Source: Pseudomonadota bacterium
GTDB lineage: Bacteria > Pseudomonadota > Gammaproteobacteria > Pseudomonadales > Halieaceae
NCBI GenBank assembly: GCA_030591305.1
Contig: JAUVBI010000026.1
Coordinates: forward strand, 1-19,659
Length of the DNA: 19,659 nucleotides
Reading direction: 5' to 3'
Shown here: piece by piece, positions 1 to 9,620 of the stretch
How positions within the stretch are numbered: the first letter of the stretch is position 1
Layout: each line of letters begins with the position of its first letter
Made by a program: the position numbers and the translations under genes
The notes under the pieces: model-generated
Databases searched by the model: none
What the model saw: only the letters and a program-made list of their open reading frames with translations
Told to the model about the DNA's origin: nothing

Positions 1-810
1 CCAGAGACTTCGGATGCCCTGGGTTTTGGTTTTCGTATCGGTTTTCTGGGTATGTTACACATGGAGATCATCCAGGAGCGCCTGGAGCGCGAGTACAACC
101 TGGACCTCATCACCACTGCCCCTACTGTCATCTATGAAATTGTGAAGAAAAACGGCGATGTTGTTACCGTGGATAACCCCTCGGCACTTCCCGATGCGGG
201 CGATATAGAGGAAATGCGCGAACCCATAGCCCGCTGCCACATCCTGGTACCCCAGGAGTACCTGGGCAATGTCATTACCCTCTGTGTTGAAAAACGCGGC
301 ATGCAGATAGACATGCAATTTCTGGGCGCTCAAGTTTCGCTCACCTACGATATCCCCATGTCGGAAGTGGTAATGGATTTTTTCGATCGATTGAAGTCGG
401 TCAGCCGGGGTTATGCTTCACTGGATTACAGCTTTGAGCGTTTTGAGGCAGCCAATCTCGCCAGGTTGGATGTACTGATAAACGGTGAGCGGGTAGATGC
501 GCTGGCGATTATTGTGCACCGGGATCATGTGCAACACCGGGGTCGGGTGTTAACGGAAAAAATGAAAGAACTCATTCCACGGCAGATGTTTGATGTGGCT
601 ATACAGGCTGCTGTAGGCGGTAAAATTGTGGCCAGGCAAACGGTGAAAGCACTGCGTAAGAATGTGACCGCAAAGTGTTATGGTGGTGATATTTCACGAA
701 AACGGAAGTTGCTTGAAAAACAGAAGGCCGGTAAAAAGAGAATGAAACAGGTGGGGAGTGTTGAAATTCCGCAATCTGCCTTTCTCGCCGTACTGAAAAC
801 AGACGGCTGA
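1..810 (+). CDS. lepA: Elongation factor 4 (LepA), C-terminal part, 5' end cut by the window
   Basis: LepA/EF4 is a ribosome-bound translational GTPase tied to back-translocation and 30S biogenesis. The reading frame is open from base 1, before the first internal ATG at 52, so this is the last 269 residues of a protein usually near 600. The GTPase domain is outside the window. Visible are the EF-G domain III-V-like region, with the signature [20 protein letters not shown] at about residues 8-27, and the LepA-specific C-terminal domain, with the [18 protein letters not shown] motif and the basic stretch GKKRMKQ near the end. The end matches the usual LepA end closely. lepB follows after 25 bases, the standard gammaproteobacterial arrangement. 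Identification is very secure; only the 5' end is unknown. Confidence 0.97.
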   Translation, partial: PETSDALGFGFRIGFLGMLHMEIIQERLEREYNLDLITTAPTVIYEIVKKNGDVVTVDNPSALPDAGDIEEMREPIARCHILVPQEYLGNVITLCVEKRGMQIDMQFLGAQVSLTYDIPMSEVVMDFFDRLKSVSRGYASLDYSFERFEAANLARLDVLINGERVDALAIIVHRDHVQHRGRVLTEKMKELIPRQMFDVAIQAAVGGKIVARQTVKALRKNVTAKCYGGDISRKRKLLEKQKAGKKRMKQVGSVEIPQSAFLAVLKTDG

Positions 811-835
811 TTCAAATGCTAAACAAGGGCGAGTA

Positions 836-1675
836 ATGGCAATCGATTTTCCACTTATTCTGGTAATACTGGTATTTGGCACAGGCTTTATCTGGGCCTG
901 TGATGCCGCATTTCTGGCTCCCGGGCGGCGGCGTGCGGTCACCGCGCTGCGCAGCCAGTTCCCGGACTGGGAGAATGCCAGCAGCCCCCAGGCCAGGAAG
1001 TATCAGGCCAGGGCAGAGGAGTCATCCGCTGAACCCCTGTTTGTAGAGTATGCCAAGTCTTTTTTCCCGGTTCTGTTTGTGGTCTTTGTCTTGCGCTCCT
1101 TTTTGGTGGAGCCCTTTCAGATCCCCTCGTCGTCCATGGTGCCCACCCTGCAGGTTGGTGATTATATTCTGGTCAACAAGTTTACCTATGGCATACGCCT
1201 GCCGGTTATTCGCACCAAGGTGTTCGATTTGAGTGAGCCCCAACGCGGTGATGTCATGGTGTTTTTTCCGCCTCATATGAATGACACGTATTATATCAAG
1301 CGGGTAGTGGGCCTGCCGGGTGACCGTGTCTCCTACCACAATAAGCTGTTGAGTGTGAATGGGGAGGCTGTTGTGCAGGAACATATGGCTACTTTGCCGC
1401 AGGGCAGTGCCCGCTATGAGCTGAGTCTGGAGGCTCTGGGGGAATCAAATCACCTGACACAAACCAATGATTTACGACCGGCGCGGGACTTCTCGGTGGT
1501 AGTAAAACCCGGGCACTATTTCATGATGGGCGATAATCGTGACAATAGTAGTGATAGTCGGGTTTGGGGTCAGGTGCCAGAAAGAGATATAGTAGGCAAA
1601 GCTTTTGCTGTCTGGATGCATTGGGATTCTCTGTTTAGCATCCCTTCCTTCAGCCGCGTGGGCTCAATAGAATAA
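836..1675 (+). CDS. lepB: Signal peptidase I
   Basis: Signal peptidase I is the inner-membrane serine protease that removes signal peptides from Sec- and Tat-exported proteins. The 279-residue product has a hydrophobic segment at about residues 5-25, a cytoplasmic loop, and a second hydrophobic segment at about 75-91. The catalytic region follows. The nucleophile is Ser100 in the motif IPSSSMVPTL and the general base is Lys155 in YYIKRVVGLPGD. The conserved box GDNRDNSSDSR lies at 232-242. The E. coli enzyme is about 324 residues, so this is a somewhat shorter version with a smaller periplasmic insertion. The ATG at 836 follows a modest AAGGGCGAG ribosome site, 25 bases after the lepA stop. 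Cotranscription with lepA is likely. Confidence 0.96.
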   Translation: MAIDFPLILVILVFGTGFIWACDAAFLAPGRRRAVTALRSQFPDWENASSPQARKYQARAEESSAEPLFVEYAKSFFPVLFVVFVLRSFLVEPFQIPSSSMVPTLQVGDYILVNKFTYGIRLPVIRTKVFDLSEPQRGDVMVFFPPHMNDTYYIKRVVGLPGDRVSYHNKLLSVNGEAVVQEHMATLPQGSARYELSLEALGESNHLTQTNDLRPARDFSVVVKPGHYFMMGDNRDNSSDSRVWGQVPERDIVGKAFAVWMHWDSLFSIPSFSRVGSIE

Positions 1676-1707
1676 ACAAAAACAGCCTTACTGTTGGGGA
1701 AAGTAAT

Positions 1708-2094
1708 ATGAATATGCGCCATAGTCAGTCTGGCATGTCTGTCATAGGAATGCTGGCAATTGGAATAATGGTTGGTTTTTTTATCATGTGTGGTGTTCGT
1801 ATGATGCCTCCTTATATGGAGTATCTGACGGTGAAGCAGATTGTGTCAAAGGTGGCCTCAGAGAATGCAGCCGAGGATGTAACCATTCCCGACCTTCGCC
1901 GCAGAATCGCCAACCTGTTTAATACCAATCAAATTTACGCCCTGCAACCCCGGGATGTGAAGGTCTATCGCAAAGACGGTAAGACCTATGTCGATGCCAG
2001 TTATGAGGTCAGGACCCCGGTAGCGGGGAAAGTTGATGCGATCATGAATTTCGATGACCTGAAATTTGTGGTGGGCGACCCCGCACCTGAGTAA
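1708..2094 (+). CDS. DUF4845 single-pass membrane protein
   Basis: A 128-residue protein of unknown function. It sits in the usual place of the DUF4845 family, between lepB and rnc. Residues 1-8 are polar and basic; about 11-30 form one hydrophobic membrane segment (MSVIGMLAIGIMVGFFIM). The remaining 95 or so residues form a soluble domain with MMPPYMEYLTVK near the membrane and a VKVYRKDGKTYVDASYEV segment. The start QSGMSVIGML loosely resembles a type IV prepilin N terminus, but the usual glutamate at mature position 5 is absent, so processing by prepilin peptidase is doubtful. The ATG follows GGGGAAAG, a good ribosome site. rnc begins 4 bases after the stop. Family assignment is fairly sure; its job is not known. 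Confidence 0.85.
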   Translation: MNMRHSQSGMSVIGMLAIGIMVGFFIMCGVRMMPPYMEYLTVKQIVSKVASENAAEDVTIPDLRRRIANLFNTNQIYALQPRDVKVYRKDGKTYVDASYEVRTPVAGKVDAIMNFDDLKFVVGDPAPE

Positions 2095-2098
2095 GCCG

Positions 2099-2779
2099 AT
2101 GAGAGATACAGCACGCCTACAGCGGGAGTTGGCCTATGAATTTTCCGACAAGGGCTTGCTGGCCCTGGCGCTGACTCACAGAAGTGCTGGCAAAAAAAAT
2201 AATGAGCGTCTCGAATTTCTCGGTGACTCTATTATTAACCACATCATCGCCGAGGCCCTGTATCGGAAGTTCCCGGATGCTGACGAAGGCGACATGAGCC
2301 GCATGAGAGCCTCGCTGGTCAAGGGAGATACCCTGGCCGAGGTGGCCAGGGAGTTGAACCTGGGAGAATGCCTGCAACTGGGCCCGGGTGAGCGCAAGAG
2401 TGGCGGCCACCGTCGTGGCTCAATTCTTGCGGATGCGCTGGAGGCAGTGGCTGGAGCGATATTGCTGGACAGTAGCGTAGAGCGCTGTCGGGAATGCATG
2501 CTGGCCCTGTTTGACTCCCGCCTGAATGAACTTGTCCAGGCGCCAACCCGAAAAGATCCCAAGACCGCGTTACAGGAATACCTGCAGGGGAAACATAAGT
2601 CCTTACCGGTGTATAAACTCCTGCACACCGATGGTAACGACCATAAACCACAATTTCATGTTAGATGCACTTTGCAAAAACCGACCCTGGAGGTAGAGGG
2701 TGTGGGTAGCAGTCGACGCAAGGCTGAACAGGCAGCAGCCAGCACGGCCCTTTCGAGGATTAGCAATGATGGAAAATGA
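2099..2779 (+). CDS. rnc: Ribonuclease III
   Basis: RNase III cuts double-stranded RNA in rRNA precursors and many mRNAs. From the ATG at 2099 the protein is 226 residues, the same as E. coli. The nuclease domain carries [10 protein letters not shown] with Glu36, Glu39 and Asp43, and a second acidic pair, Asp112 and Glu115, in [10 protein letters not shown]. These match the metal-binding residues of the family. The double-stranded RNA-binding domain covers about 150-222 and ends in [17 protein letters not shown] longer frame from 2066 exists, but it would overlap the upstream gene by 29 bases and add residues not seen in the family, so 2099 is preferred. The 3' end overlaps era by 14 bases, so the two are probably translationally coupled. 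Confidence 0.97.
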   Translation: MRDTARLQRELAYEFSDKGLLALALTHRSAGKKNNERLEFLGDSIINHIIAEALYRKFPDADEGDMSRMRASLVKGDTLAEVARELNLGECLQLGPGERKSGGHRRGSILADALEAVAGAILLDSSVERCRECMLALFDSRLNELVQAPTRKDPKTALQEYLQGKHKSLPVYKLLHTDGNDHKPQFHVRCTLQKPTLEVEGVGSSRRKAEQAAASTALSRISNDGK

Positions 2780-3668
2780 AGGCGGCCGCTGTGGCTATGT
2801 AGCCATCGTGGGGCGGCCCAATGTGGGCAAATCTACGCTTTTGAACCATATTCTGGGGCAAAAGATCAGCATTACGTCGCGCAAGCCCCAGACCACACGT
2901 CACCAGGTGCTGGGGATAAAAACCGAGGGTGAAAACCAGATTATTTTCGTCGATACTCCCGGTCTGCATAAAGTCGAAAGCAAGGCGATAAATCGGTTTA
3001 TGAACCGGGCTGCCAGTTCGGCAATTAAAGATGTAGACGCGATAATTTTTGTGCTCGACCGCACGGCGTTCACCGAGGAAGATGAGATGGTGTTACAGCA
3101 GGTAACCGCTGCCGGTGTCCCCGCGGTACTGGCCATCAATAAAGTTGACCTGCTGGAAGACAAGACAAGCCTGCTTCCGCACCTGCAGAATCTGGCCACA
3201 AAAGGTGATTTTGCGGCGATTATGCCTATTTCGGCCCTCAGTAAACACAATGTTGCTGAACTTGAATCTGAGGTCGTTAAATTTCTACCCACCTCTAGGC
3301 ACTTTTTCCCGGAAGACCAAATTACCGACCGCAGTCAGCGGTTTTTGGCAGCGGAGATAGTGCGCGAAAAAATAATGCGGCAGTTGGGCGATGAATTGCC
3401 CTACGCCATTACAGTGGAAATTGAAGAATTTGGAATGGAGGCGGGTATATTGCACATCTCGGCTCTCATCTTTGTAGAACGCAAGGGGCAGAAGAAAATA
3501 CTGATAGGCGATGGTGGTTCCCGCTTGCGTTCAATTGGCACGGATGCGCGGCAGGATATGGAGTCCTTATTCGATAACAAGGTCATGCTGCGGTTGTGGA
3601 TAAAGGTTAAATCTGGCTGGTCAGATGACGAGCGCGCCCTGCGTAGTCTGGGGTATGATGACCGCTAA
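2766..3668 (+). CDS. era: GTPase Era
   Basis: Era is an essential GTPase that binds the 3' end of 16S rRNA and helps mature the 30S subunit. The product is 300 residues (E. coli 301). GTPase motifs are in order: G1 GRPNVGKST at 16-24, the effector region around TTRHQVLG at 43-50, G3 DTPGLH at 63-68, G4 NKVD at 125-128 and G5 SAL at 156-158. The KH RNA-binding domain is C-terminal, with [18 protein letters not shown] at 241-258 carrying its GxxG loop. The ATG at 2766 is followed directly by a second in-frame ATG at 2769. It lies 7 bases after a GAGG site and overlaps the end of rnc. An in-frame start at 2700 would extend 66 bases further into rnc and is rejected. Confidence 0.97.
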   Translation: MMENEGGRCGYVAIVGRPNVGKSTLLNHILGQKISITSRKPQTTRHQVLGIKTEGENQIIFVDTPGLHKVESKAINRFMNRAASSAIKDVDAIIFVLDRTAFTEEDEMVLQQVTAAGVPAVLAINKVDLLEDKTSLLPHLQNLATKGDFAAIMPISALSKHNVAELESEVVKFLPTSRHFFPEDQITDRSQRFLAAEIVREKIMRQLGDELPYAITVEIEEFGMEAGILHISALIFVERKGQKKILIGDGGSRLRSIGTDARQDMESLFDNKVMLRLWIKVKSGWSDDERALRSLGYDDR

Positions 3669-3689
3669 CTAGCTCTCTGAGATATACTC

Positions 3690-4397
3690 GTGCGTGTCAA
3701 GCTGCAGCCCGCTTTTATTCTTCACAGTCGCCCCTATCGGGACAGCAGTCAGATTCTGGATGTTTTAACCGCGGAATACGGGCGCATAAGCGTTGTTGCC
3801 AAAGGGTCCCGGCGTCGGCAGAGGGGTGGTTCCAGCGCGGCGGTGTTACAGCCCTTTATTCCCCTGTTGTTATCTTTCTCGGGCAGAAGTGAGATGAAAA
3901 CAGTAACGGCTTCGGAAGTTGCGGGCAGTCCCAGGACACCCGCCGGTATACGCCTTTTCAGTGGGCTTTACCTCAATGAATTACTGGTAAGATTGCTACA
4001 CCAGCACGACCCCCATCCGGTACTTTTTCTGGCTTATGGCGATGCTATCAATGCACTCAAAAATGACGGTGCGGTGGACGAGGTGTTGCGGCGCTTTGAG
4101 TTCACCCTGTTACAGGAGTTGGGTTTTGGTTTTGAGTTGTCGGTAGATGGCAATAACGGAGAGGCCATTTGCGCTGGCAACTGGTATCACTACGATAATG
4201 AATATGGCCTGGTGCGGGAGGAGGTAGCGACTGCCAGCGGCAGGCCTGTGTTTCCAGGCAATGATCTACTGGCCATGGCGGCGGGAGAGTTTGGGGAACC
4301 GGTACAGGGCACGGCAAAGCGTTTGTTGCGCCGGGCTTTGGCGGGTCACCTGGGTGATACGCCGCTCAAAAGTCGCGATCTATTTCGTCGCGTTTAA
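3690..4397 (+). CDS. recO: DNA repair protein RecO
   Basis: RecO works with RecR and RecF to load RecA on SSB-coated single-stranded DNA and to anneal strands in recombinational repair. The 235-residue product (E. coli 242) begins with the N-terminal OB-fold signature: FILHSRPYRDSSQILDVLT at about 9-27 and GRISVVAKGSRR at 31-42. A helical C-terminal domain follows, with RRFEFTLLQELGFG. The start is a GTG. It is effectively forced, because an in-frame TGA lies only 4 codons upstream and no ATG is nearby. The ribosome site is weak. It sits 21 bases after era, in the conserved rnc-era-recO order. Its own stop codon is embedded in the ribosome site of acpS. Confidence 0.95.
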   Translation: MRVKLQPAFILHSRPYRDSSQILDVLTAEYGRISVVAKGSRRRQRGGSSAAVLQPFIPLLLSFSGRSEMKTVTASEVAGSPRTPAGIRLFSGLYLNELLVRLLHQHDPHPVLFLAYGDAINALKNDGAVDEVLRRFEFTLLQELGFGFELSVDGNNGEAICAGNWYHYDNEYGLVREEVATASGRPVFPGNDLLAMAAGEFGEPVQGTAKRLLRRALAGHLGDTPLKSRDLFRRV

Positions 4398-4402
4398 GGA
4401 GG
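4395..4402 (+). promoter_or_regulatory. Strong ribosome binding site of acpS, overlapping the recO stop
   Basis: The bases TAAGGAGG are a perfect anti-Shine-Dalgarno match, 5 bases before the GTG at 4408. The TAA is the recO stop codon. This site decides the acpS start in a frame that is open from 4261, and it suggests translation of acpS is coupled to recO termination. Confidence 0.85.
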
Positions 4403-4407
4403 AAACA

Positions 4408-4782
4408 GTGATATCCGTGGGTACCGATATTCTTAAGATAGACCGTATAGAAGCCGTGGTTGAGCGCCTGGGTGACAAGTTTGTGCAGCGTATTCTCACT
4501 GAGGTAGAGCGGCTGGAATATGAGTCTAGCAGCCAGGGCGTACGCCTCCTGGCCAAGCGCTTTGCGGCGAAAGAGGCTGTGGCCAAAGCTCTGGGAACGG
4601 GTATTGGGCGCGGTGTCAGCTGGCAGGATATACAACTGGTGCACAACGAGAATGGCGCCCCGCAAATAGAGTTGTCGGGTGGCGCCCTGCGTGTGGCGGG
4701 TGAGCGCGGTGGCAGTCGGGTAGAAATAAGCCTGGCTGACGAAGTCGACTATGTGGTCGCATTTGCAGTACTGGCAAAATAA
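4408..4782 (+). CDS. acpS: Holo-[acyl-carrier-protein] synthase
   Basis: AcpS transfers 4'-phosphopantetheine from coenzyme A to acyl carrier protein, which activates it for fatty acid synthesis. The 124-residue protein (E. coli 126) shows the family pattern: GTDILKIDRI at 5-14 with metal-binding Asp7, RFAAKEAVAKAL at 51-62 with Glu56 and Lys60, and the C-terminal strand ISLADEVDYVVAFAV. The GTG start at 4408 is chosen because it follows a perfect TAAGGAGG and begins the family sequence exactly; a longer frame would run back inside recO. In many gammaproteobacteria pdxJ lies between recO and acpS. Here it is absent and only 10 bases separate the genes. Confidence 0.95.
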   Translation: MISVGTDILKIDRIEAVVERLGDKFVQRILTEVERLEYESSSQGVRLLAKRFAAKEAVAKALGTGIGRGVSWQDIQLVHNENGAPQIELSGGALRVAGERGGSRVEISLADEVDYVVAFAVLAK

Positions 4783-4807
4783 AGAGAATCAAGAAGTTAA
4801 TTGGGAA

Positions 4808-4836
4808 CTGGTAGCCCTGCGAAAAGTCTATATAAT
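4808..4836 (+). promoter_or_regulatory. Candidate sigma-70 promoter of cysM-relA-mazG
   Basis: A perfect TATAAT lies at 4831-4836 in the 83-base gap between acpS and cysM. The hexamer 17 bases upstream, CTGGTA at 4808-4813, is a poor -35 match. Transcription would start near 4843, giving a leader of about 20-25 bases. Supported by position and the -10 only. Confidence 0.45.
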
Positions 4837-4865
4837 TCTGCCGGATAACAATACGGTAACAGTCA

Positions 4866-5768
4866 ATGTCAGATTACCCCACTGTTGAAACGTGCATAGG
4901 AAACACCCCCCTGGTGCGTCTGCAGCGCCTGCCGGGTGACACCAGCAATACCATCCTCGCCAAGCTTGAGGGCAACAACCCGGCCGGCTCAGTCAAGGAC
5001 AGGGCCGCGCTGAGCATGATTGTGGAAGCCGAGCGGCGCGGTGATATTGGTCCGGGAGACACTCTCATAGAGGCCACCAGTGGTAACACCGGCATCGCCC
5101 TGGCCATGGTTGCCGCCATCCGCGGCTATAAGCTAATTCTTATCATGCCGTCCCATATGAGCGAGGAGCGTAAGCTGGCGATGTCCGCCTACGGTGCGGT
5201 ATTACTGGAGGTCAGCCGGGAGGCCGGCATGGAAGGGGCGCGGGACCTGGCCCTGCAAATGCAGGCGCAGGGCAAAGGCCGGGTTCTGGACCAGTTTGCC
5301 AACCCGGACAACCCCCGTGCCCACCTGCTCGGCACCGGCCCTGAAATATGGCGTCAAACCGAGGGTTCAATAACACATTTTGTCAGTTCCATGGGTACAA
5401 CCGGTACCATCATGGGCTGCTCGGCTTTTCTTAAACAGAAAAATCCCGAGGTCCAGATTATCGGCTTGCAACCTGTAGAGGGTTCCAGTATTCCCGGCAT
5501 CCGGCGCTGGTCGCCAGCCTATCTACCCCAAATATACAAGGCGGCTGCTGTCGACCGGGTGCTGGATATTTCCCAGCAGGAATCAGAGATTACGATGCGT
5601 AGCTTGGCCGTCGAGGAGGGTATTTTCTGTGGTGTCTCCTCTGGAGGGGCGGTGGCCGGGGCACTGCGTTTGTCTGCAGAGCTCAACAACGCGGTCATTG
5701 TTGTCATTATTTGCGATCGTGGTGATCGCTATCTTTCCACCGGCGTATTCGATGGTCAGTTGACTTAA
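4866..5768 (+). CDS. cysM: Cysteine synthase B (O-acetylserine sulfhydrylase CysM)
   Basis: This PLP enzyme makes cysteine from O-acetylserine and sulfide, and CysM can also use thiosulfate. The product is 300 residues (E. coli CysM 303). The PLP lysine is Lys44 in NPAGSVKDRAA. The substrate loop TSGNTG is at 71-76, the phosphate-binding loop GTTGT at 177-181, and a serine-rich GVSSGG motif near 257-261. The segment GIRRWSPAYLP at 211-221 resembles the CysM-type GIRRWPTEYLP more than CysK, so CysM is preferred. The ribosome site is weak. relA starts one base after the stop, so the two must share a transcript. In Pseudomonas rlmD sits between them; here it does not. Confidence 0.93.
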   Translation: MSDYPTVETCIGNTPLVRLQRLPGDTSNTILAKLEGNNPAGSVKDRAALSMIVEAERRGDIGPGDTLIEATSGNTGIALAMVAAIRGYKLILIMPSHMSEERKLAMSAYGAVLLEVSREAGMEGARDLALQMQAQGKGRVLDQFANPDNPRAHLLGTGPEIWRQTEGSITHFVSSMGTTGTIMGCSAFLKQKNPEVQIIGLQPVEGSSIPGIRRWSPAYLPQIYKAAAVDRVLDISQQESEITMRSLAVEEGIFCGVSSGGAVAGALRLSAELNNAVIVVIICDRGDRYLSTGVFDGQLT

Positions 5769-5769
5769 A

Positions 5770-8016
5770 ATGGTTCAGGTGCGCGAACAAAGCTATGTCG
5801 ATGATGCGGGTGACGCAGATCTCTCTCTCTGGATTTCGCAACTCTCTGTAACACTTAACGAGGCCGAGACGCAGCGAATTATCACTGCCTGTGAACTGGT
5901 TCGCAGCGTGGGCAGTATCAAGTCCAATGATAGTGTTGATTGGGCGCGGCAGTCCGATTGCTTCCTGGCGGGCCTGGATATTGCCCATCTGCTTGCAGAC
6001 TTACACGTCGATTGCGATTGCCTGGTGGCCGGCATACTGTACCGGGCGGTACGTGAAGACTGTCTCAAGCTGGAACCACTGGAAGAGCAGTTTGGTTCGA
6101 AAGTGCTGGATTTACTGCGCGGTGTACTGCGTATGGCCGCTACCAGCAACCTGAAAAAACCGCGAGCTACACCGGTTTTGGGCCAGGCTGACGGGCAGAA
6201 AGACAACATACGAAAAATGTTGGTATCCCTGGTAGATGACGTGCGGGTGGCCCTGATCAAACTGGCTGAGAGAACCTGTGCCATACGTGCGGTCAAGGAT
6301 GATGAGCTGCGCAGGGAGGCTGTCGCCCAGGAAGTTTTTGATGTCTACGCCCCCCTGGCTCACCGCCTGGGTATAGGGCAGCTGAAGTGGGAGTTGGAAG
6401 ACCTTTCATTTCGCTACATTTACGCAGACGCCTACCGCAAAATTGCCAATTTGTTAGATGGTAAAAAGCTGGAGCGCGATCGATTTATCGCACGGGTAAA
6501 GACTGAGCTTGAGCGTGAGTTGCGCGATGCAGATTTCGATTTTGAAATTGCTGGCCGCGCCAAAAATATCTACAGTATCTGGCGCAAAATGCAACGTAAG
6601 GGTATTGGCTTTTCCCAGGTCCTGGATATTCGAGCCGTGCGCATATTGGTGCCGGAGGTCAAGGATTGCTATGCCACCCTGGGGTTGATACACGGTCTGT
6701 GGCGCAATATTCCCAATGAGTTTGACGACTACATTGCCAACCCCAAGGAGAATGGCTATCGCTCCTTGCACACTGCCCTGATCGGGCCCGAGGGCAAGGT
6801 GCTGGAGATACAGATTCGCACCCACGAGATGCACGAGGAGGCGGAGTTGGGCGTTTGCGCACACTGGCGATACAAGGGTGCCGATACCAGGCGTGGCGCC
6901 CTGGCGAATACTTACGAGGAAAAAATAGCCTGGTTGCGCCAGGTGCTGGATTGGCACGAGGAGACCGGGGATGCCAGCGGTGTCGCCGAGCAATTCAGTT
7001 TTGATGTCGCCCAGGATCGGATCTACGTATTTACGCCCCAGGGTGACGTAGTTAATTTGGCCCAGGGGGCCACGCCGCTGGATTTTGCCTACCATGTGCA
7101 TACCGAGGTGGGGCACAAGTGCCGGGGTGCAAAAGTAAACGGCTCTATTGTGCCCCTGACCTATACGCTGAAGACCGGGGAGCGGGTCGAGGTTCTGCTC
7201 AATAAAGACGGTGTTCCCAAGCGCGACTGGCTGCAGTCCGGGCTGGGCTTTCTTCGTACATCCCGGGCCCGGGCCAAGGTTCAGCACTGGTTTAAGGCCC
7301 AGGCACGGGAGGATAACGTTGCTGCCGGGCGTCATCTGCTGGAACGTGAGTTCAAGCGCCTGGCACTGACCAGCATCGACTACAAACGCGTTGCCAAAAA
7401 AGTACAAATAAATACCATAGATGATATGTATGCTGCAGTCGGCTCTGGCGGCCTGTCTTCTGCCCAGGTATTAAATGCAGCACAGGGCCTGGTCGAGAGT
7501 CGCCCACAGCCCCTGCTGAAATTGAAAAAAGTGGGTGCCAGCTCCTATCGCAACCCGGTACAGGTGCGCGGTGTAGGAAATTTACTGACGCAGTTGGCCG
7601 GTTGTTGCAAGCCACTGCCGGGCGATGCGATCTGTGGTTTTATCACCCAGGGCAGGGGGGTGAGTGTTCACCGGGAAGACTGTTCCCGGTTTATCAATTT
7701 GCAAAATACCTCGCCGCAGCGAATTATCGAAGTGACCTGGGGTGATTCGGCCCGGGCCGATTACAAGGTCGACGTTGCTATCGAGGCCTATGACAGGCAG
7801 GGCCTGTTGCGCGATATCACCGAATTGTTTGCCAACGCCCGTATCAATGTATTGTCAATCAATACGGACACTAACAGGAAAAGTCATACGGCCACCATGC
7901 GCCTTACCGTCGAAGTGCCCAACCTCGGTTTTTTGTCCAAGCTGCTCGAGCGTATCAATCGTCTGCCCAACGTCATATCAGCGGTGCGGGTGGCGGAAAT
8001 GGGAAGCAAGAAATGA
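5770..8016 (+). CDS. relA: (p)ppGpp synthetase RelA (monofunctional GTP pyrophosphokinase)
   Basis: RelA senses uncharged tRNA on stalled ribosomes and makes (p)ppGpp from ATP and GTP or GDP. The product is 748 residues (E. coli 744). The N-terminal hydrolase-like domain has lost the HD motif: where SpoT has HD it reads AGILYRAVREDC, so it should not degrade ppGpp. The synthetase domain has the monofunctional EFDD motif (ExDD) at 317-320, followed by YIANPKENGYRSLHT and LEIQIRTHEMHEEAELG. The TGS domain begins at about 416 (RIYVFTPQGDVVNL). A conserved-cysteine region near CCKPLPGDAICGF and a C-terminal ACT domain (VAIEAYDRQGLLRDIT) follow. The ATG lies one base after cysM and the stop overlaps mazG by 4 bases. 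Confidence 0.97.
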   Translation: MVQVREQSYVDDAGDADLSLWISQLSVTLNEAETQRIITACELVRSVGSIKSNDSVDWARQSDCFLAGLDIAHLLADLHVDCDCLVAGILYRAVREDCLKLEPLEEQFGSKVLDLLRGVLRMAATSNLKKPRATPVLGQADGQKDNIRKMLVSLVDDVRVALIKLAERTCAIRAVKDDELRREAVAQEVFDVYAPLAHRLGIGQLKWELEDLSFRYIYADAYRKIANLLDGKKLERDRFIARVKTELERELRDADFDFEIAGRAKNIYSIWRKMQRKGIGFSQVLDIRAVRILVPEVKDCYATLGLIHGLWRNIPNEFDDYIANPKENGYRSLHTALIGPEGKVLEIQIRTHEMHEEAELGVCAHWRYKGADTRRGALANTYEEKIAWLRQVLDWHEETGDASGVAEQFSFDVAQDRIYVFTPQGDVVNLAQGATPLDFAYHVHTEVGHKCRGAKVNGSIVPLTYTLKTGERVEVLLNKDGVPKRDWLQSGLGFLRTSRARAKVQHWFKAQAREDNVAAGRHLLEREFKRLALTSIDYKRVAKKVQINTIDDMYAAVGSGGLSSAQVLNAAQGLVESRPQPLLKLKKVGASSYRNPVQVRGVGNLLTQLAGCCKPLPGDAICGFITQGRGVSVHREDCSRFINLQNTSPQRIIEVTWGDSARADYKVDVAIEAYDRQGLLRDITELFANARINVLSINTDTNRKSHTATMRLTVEVPNLGFLSKLLERINRLPNVISAVRVAEMGSKK

Positions 8017-8834
8017 CAGCACCCCAGTATTCTCTGGCCGACTTGTTGCGTGTAATGGAGCGTTTGAGAGACCCTCACGGGGGTTGCCCCTGGGATTTGC
8101 GTCAGGATTTTAACAGCCTGGTTCCCTCTACCCTCGAAGAGTGCTACGAATTGGCACAGGCTATTGAAAATGGCGACTACCCCCATGTGGCGGAAGAATT
8201 GGGGGATGTTCTATTTCAGGTGATTTTTTATGCGCAACTCGGCGCCGAGCAAGAACTGTTCAGTTTCGATGATGTGGTCAGCACCCTGACCGAAAAACTG
8301 TTGCGCCGTCACCCCCATGTGTTTGGGGACGGTGAAATTGAGGGGCGGGTCGATGGGCAAACTAGCGTTGATGATGTAAAGCAGAGCTGGGAGGCTATCA
8401 AGGCCCAGGAGAGAGAGGAAAAATCTCAGGGTGGCATTCTGGATGATGTTCCCCTGGCTCTGCCCGCCCTCCCCAGGGCGCAAAAGATACAGACGCGTGC
8501 TGCATCGGTAAATTTTGATTGGCCCGACAGTGCCGCTGCACTGTTGAAAATTGAAGAGGAGCTGTCGGAGCTAAAAGAGGCTATTGCCTCCCAGTCGCCC
8601 AGGGCTATAGAAGAAGAATTGGGCGACCTGTTGTTTAGCTGTGTCAATGTATCGCGCCACCTGAAAATCGATGCTGAAGCAAGTTTGCGCCGCGCTACCG
8701 GTAAATTCGAAAGGCGTTTCCAGCAGATGGTTAGCATAGCTGAACTGTCTGGCCGGTCCCTGGACGAGCTGACTACTCTCGAGCTGGAAACACTGTGGCG
8801 ACAGGTGAAACTTGCGCCCCCTGCGTCCCGCTAG
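8013..8834 (+). CDS. mazG: Nucleoside triphosphate pyrophosphohydrolase MazG
   Basis: MazG hydrolyses NTPs to NMPs and pyrophosphate, and in E. coli it is linked to lowering ppGpp effects during starvation. The 273-residue product (E. coli 263) holds two MazG repeats. The N-terminal copy has PHGGCPWD at 21-28, then EECYEL at 42-47 and EELGDVLFQV at 61-70. The C-terminal copy has IEEELSELKEAI and EEELGDLLFSCVNVSRHL at about 188-222. ATG overlaps the relA stop as ATGA, which argues for translational coupling. No terminator is visible after it, and the next 122 bases are the adk upstream region. The relA-mazG pair is conserved, and placing a ppGpp synthetase with an NTP-hydrolysing enzyme makes regulatory sense. 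Confidence 0.95.
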   Translation: MTAPQYSLADLLRVMERLRDPHGGCPWDLRQDFNSLVPSTLEECYELAQAIENGDYPHVAEELGDVLFQVIFYAQLGAEQELFSFDDVVSTLTEKLLRRHPHVFGDGEIEGRVDGQTSVDDVKQSWEAIKAQEREEKSQGGILDDVPLALPALPRAQKIQTRAASVNFDWPDSAAALLKIEEELSELKEAIASQSPRAIEEELGDLLFSCVNVSRHLKIDAEASLRRATGKFERRFQQMVSIAELSGRSLDELTTLELETLWRQVKLAPPASR

Positions 8835-8896
8835 AATACTTGTGTAAACCCCTCGTGCTGTGTATGGTTACTGCCCTCGGATTCTGCTGTTATTGA

Positions 8897-9604
<708 letters not shown>

Positions 9605-9620
9605 ACTTTGAGCAATAAAG

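Noticed and set aside
6454..7407. A 317-residue open frame on the minus strand inside relA
   Set aside because: It lies wholly antisense to the conserved synthetase and TGS region, shows no family motif and has no ribosome site that I can see. It is a codon-bias shadow.
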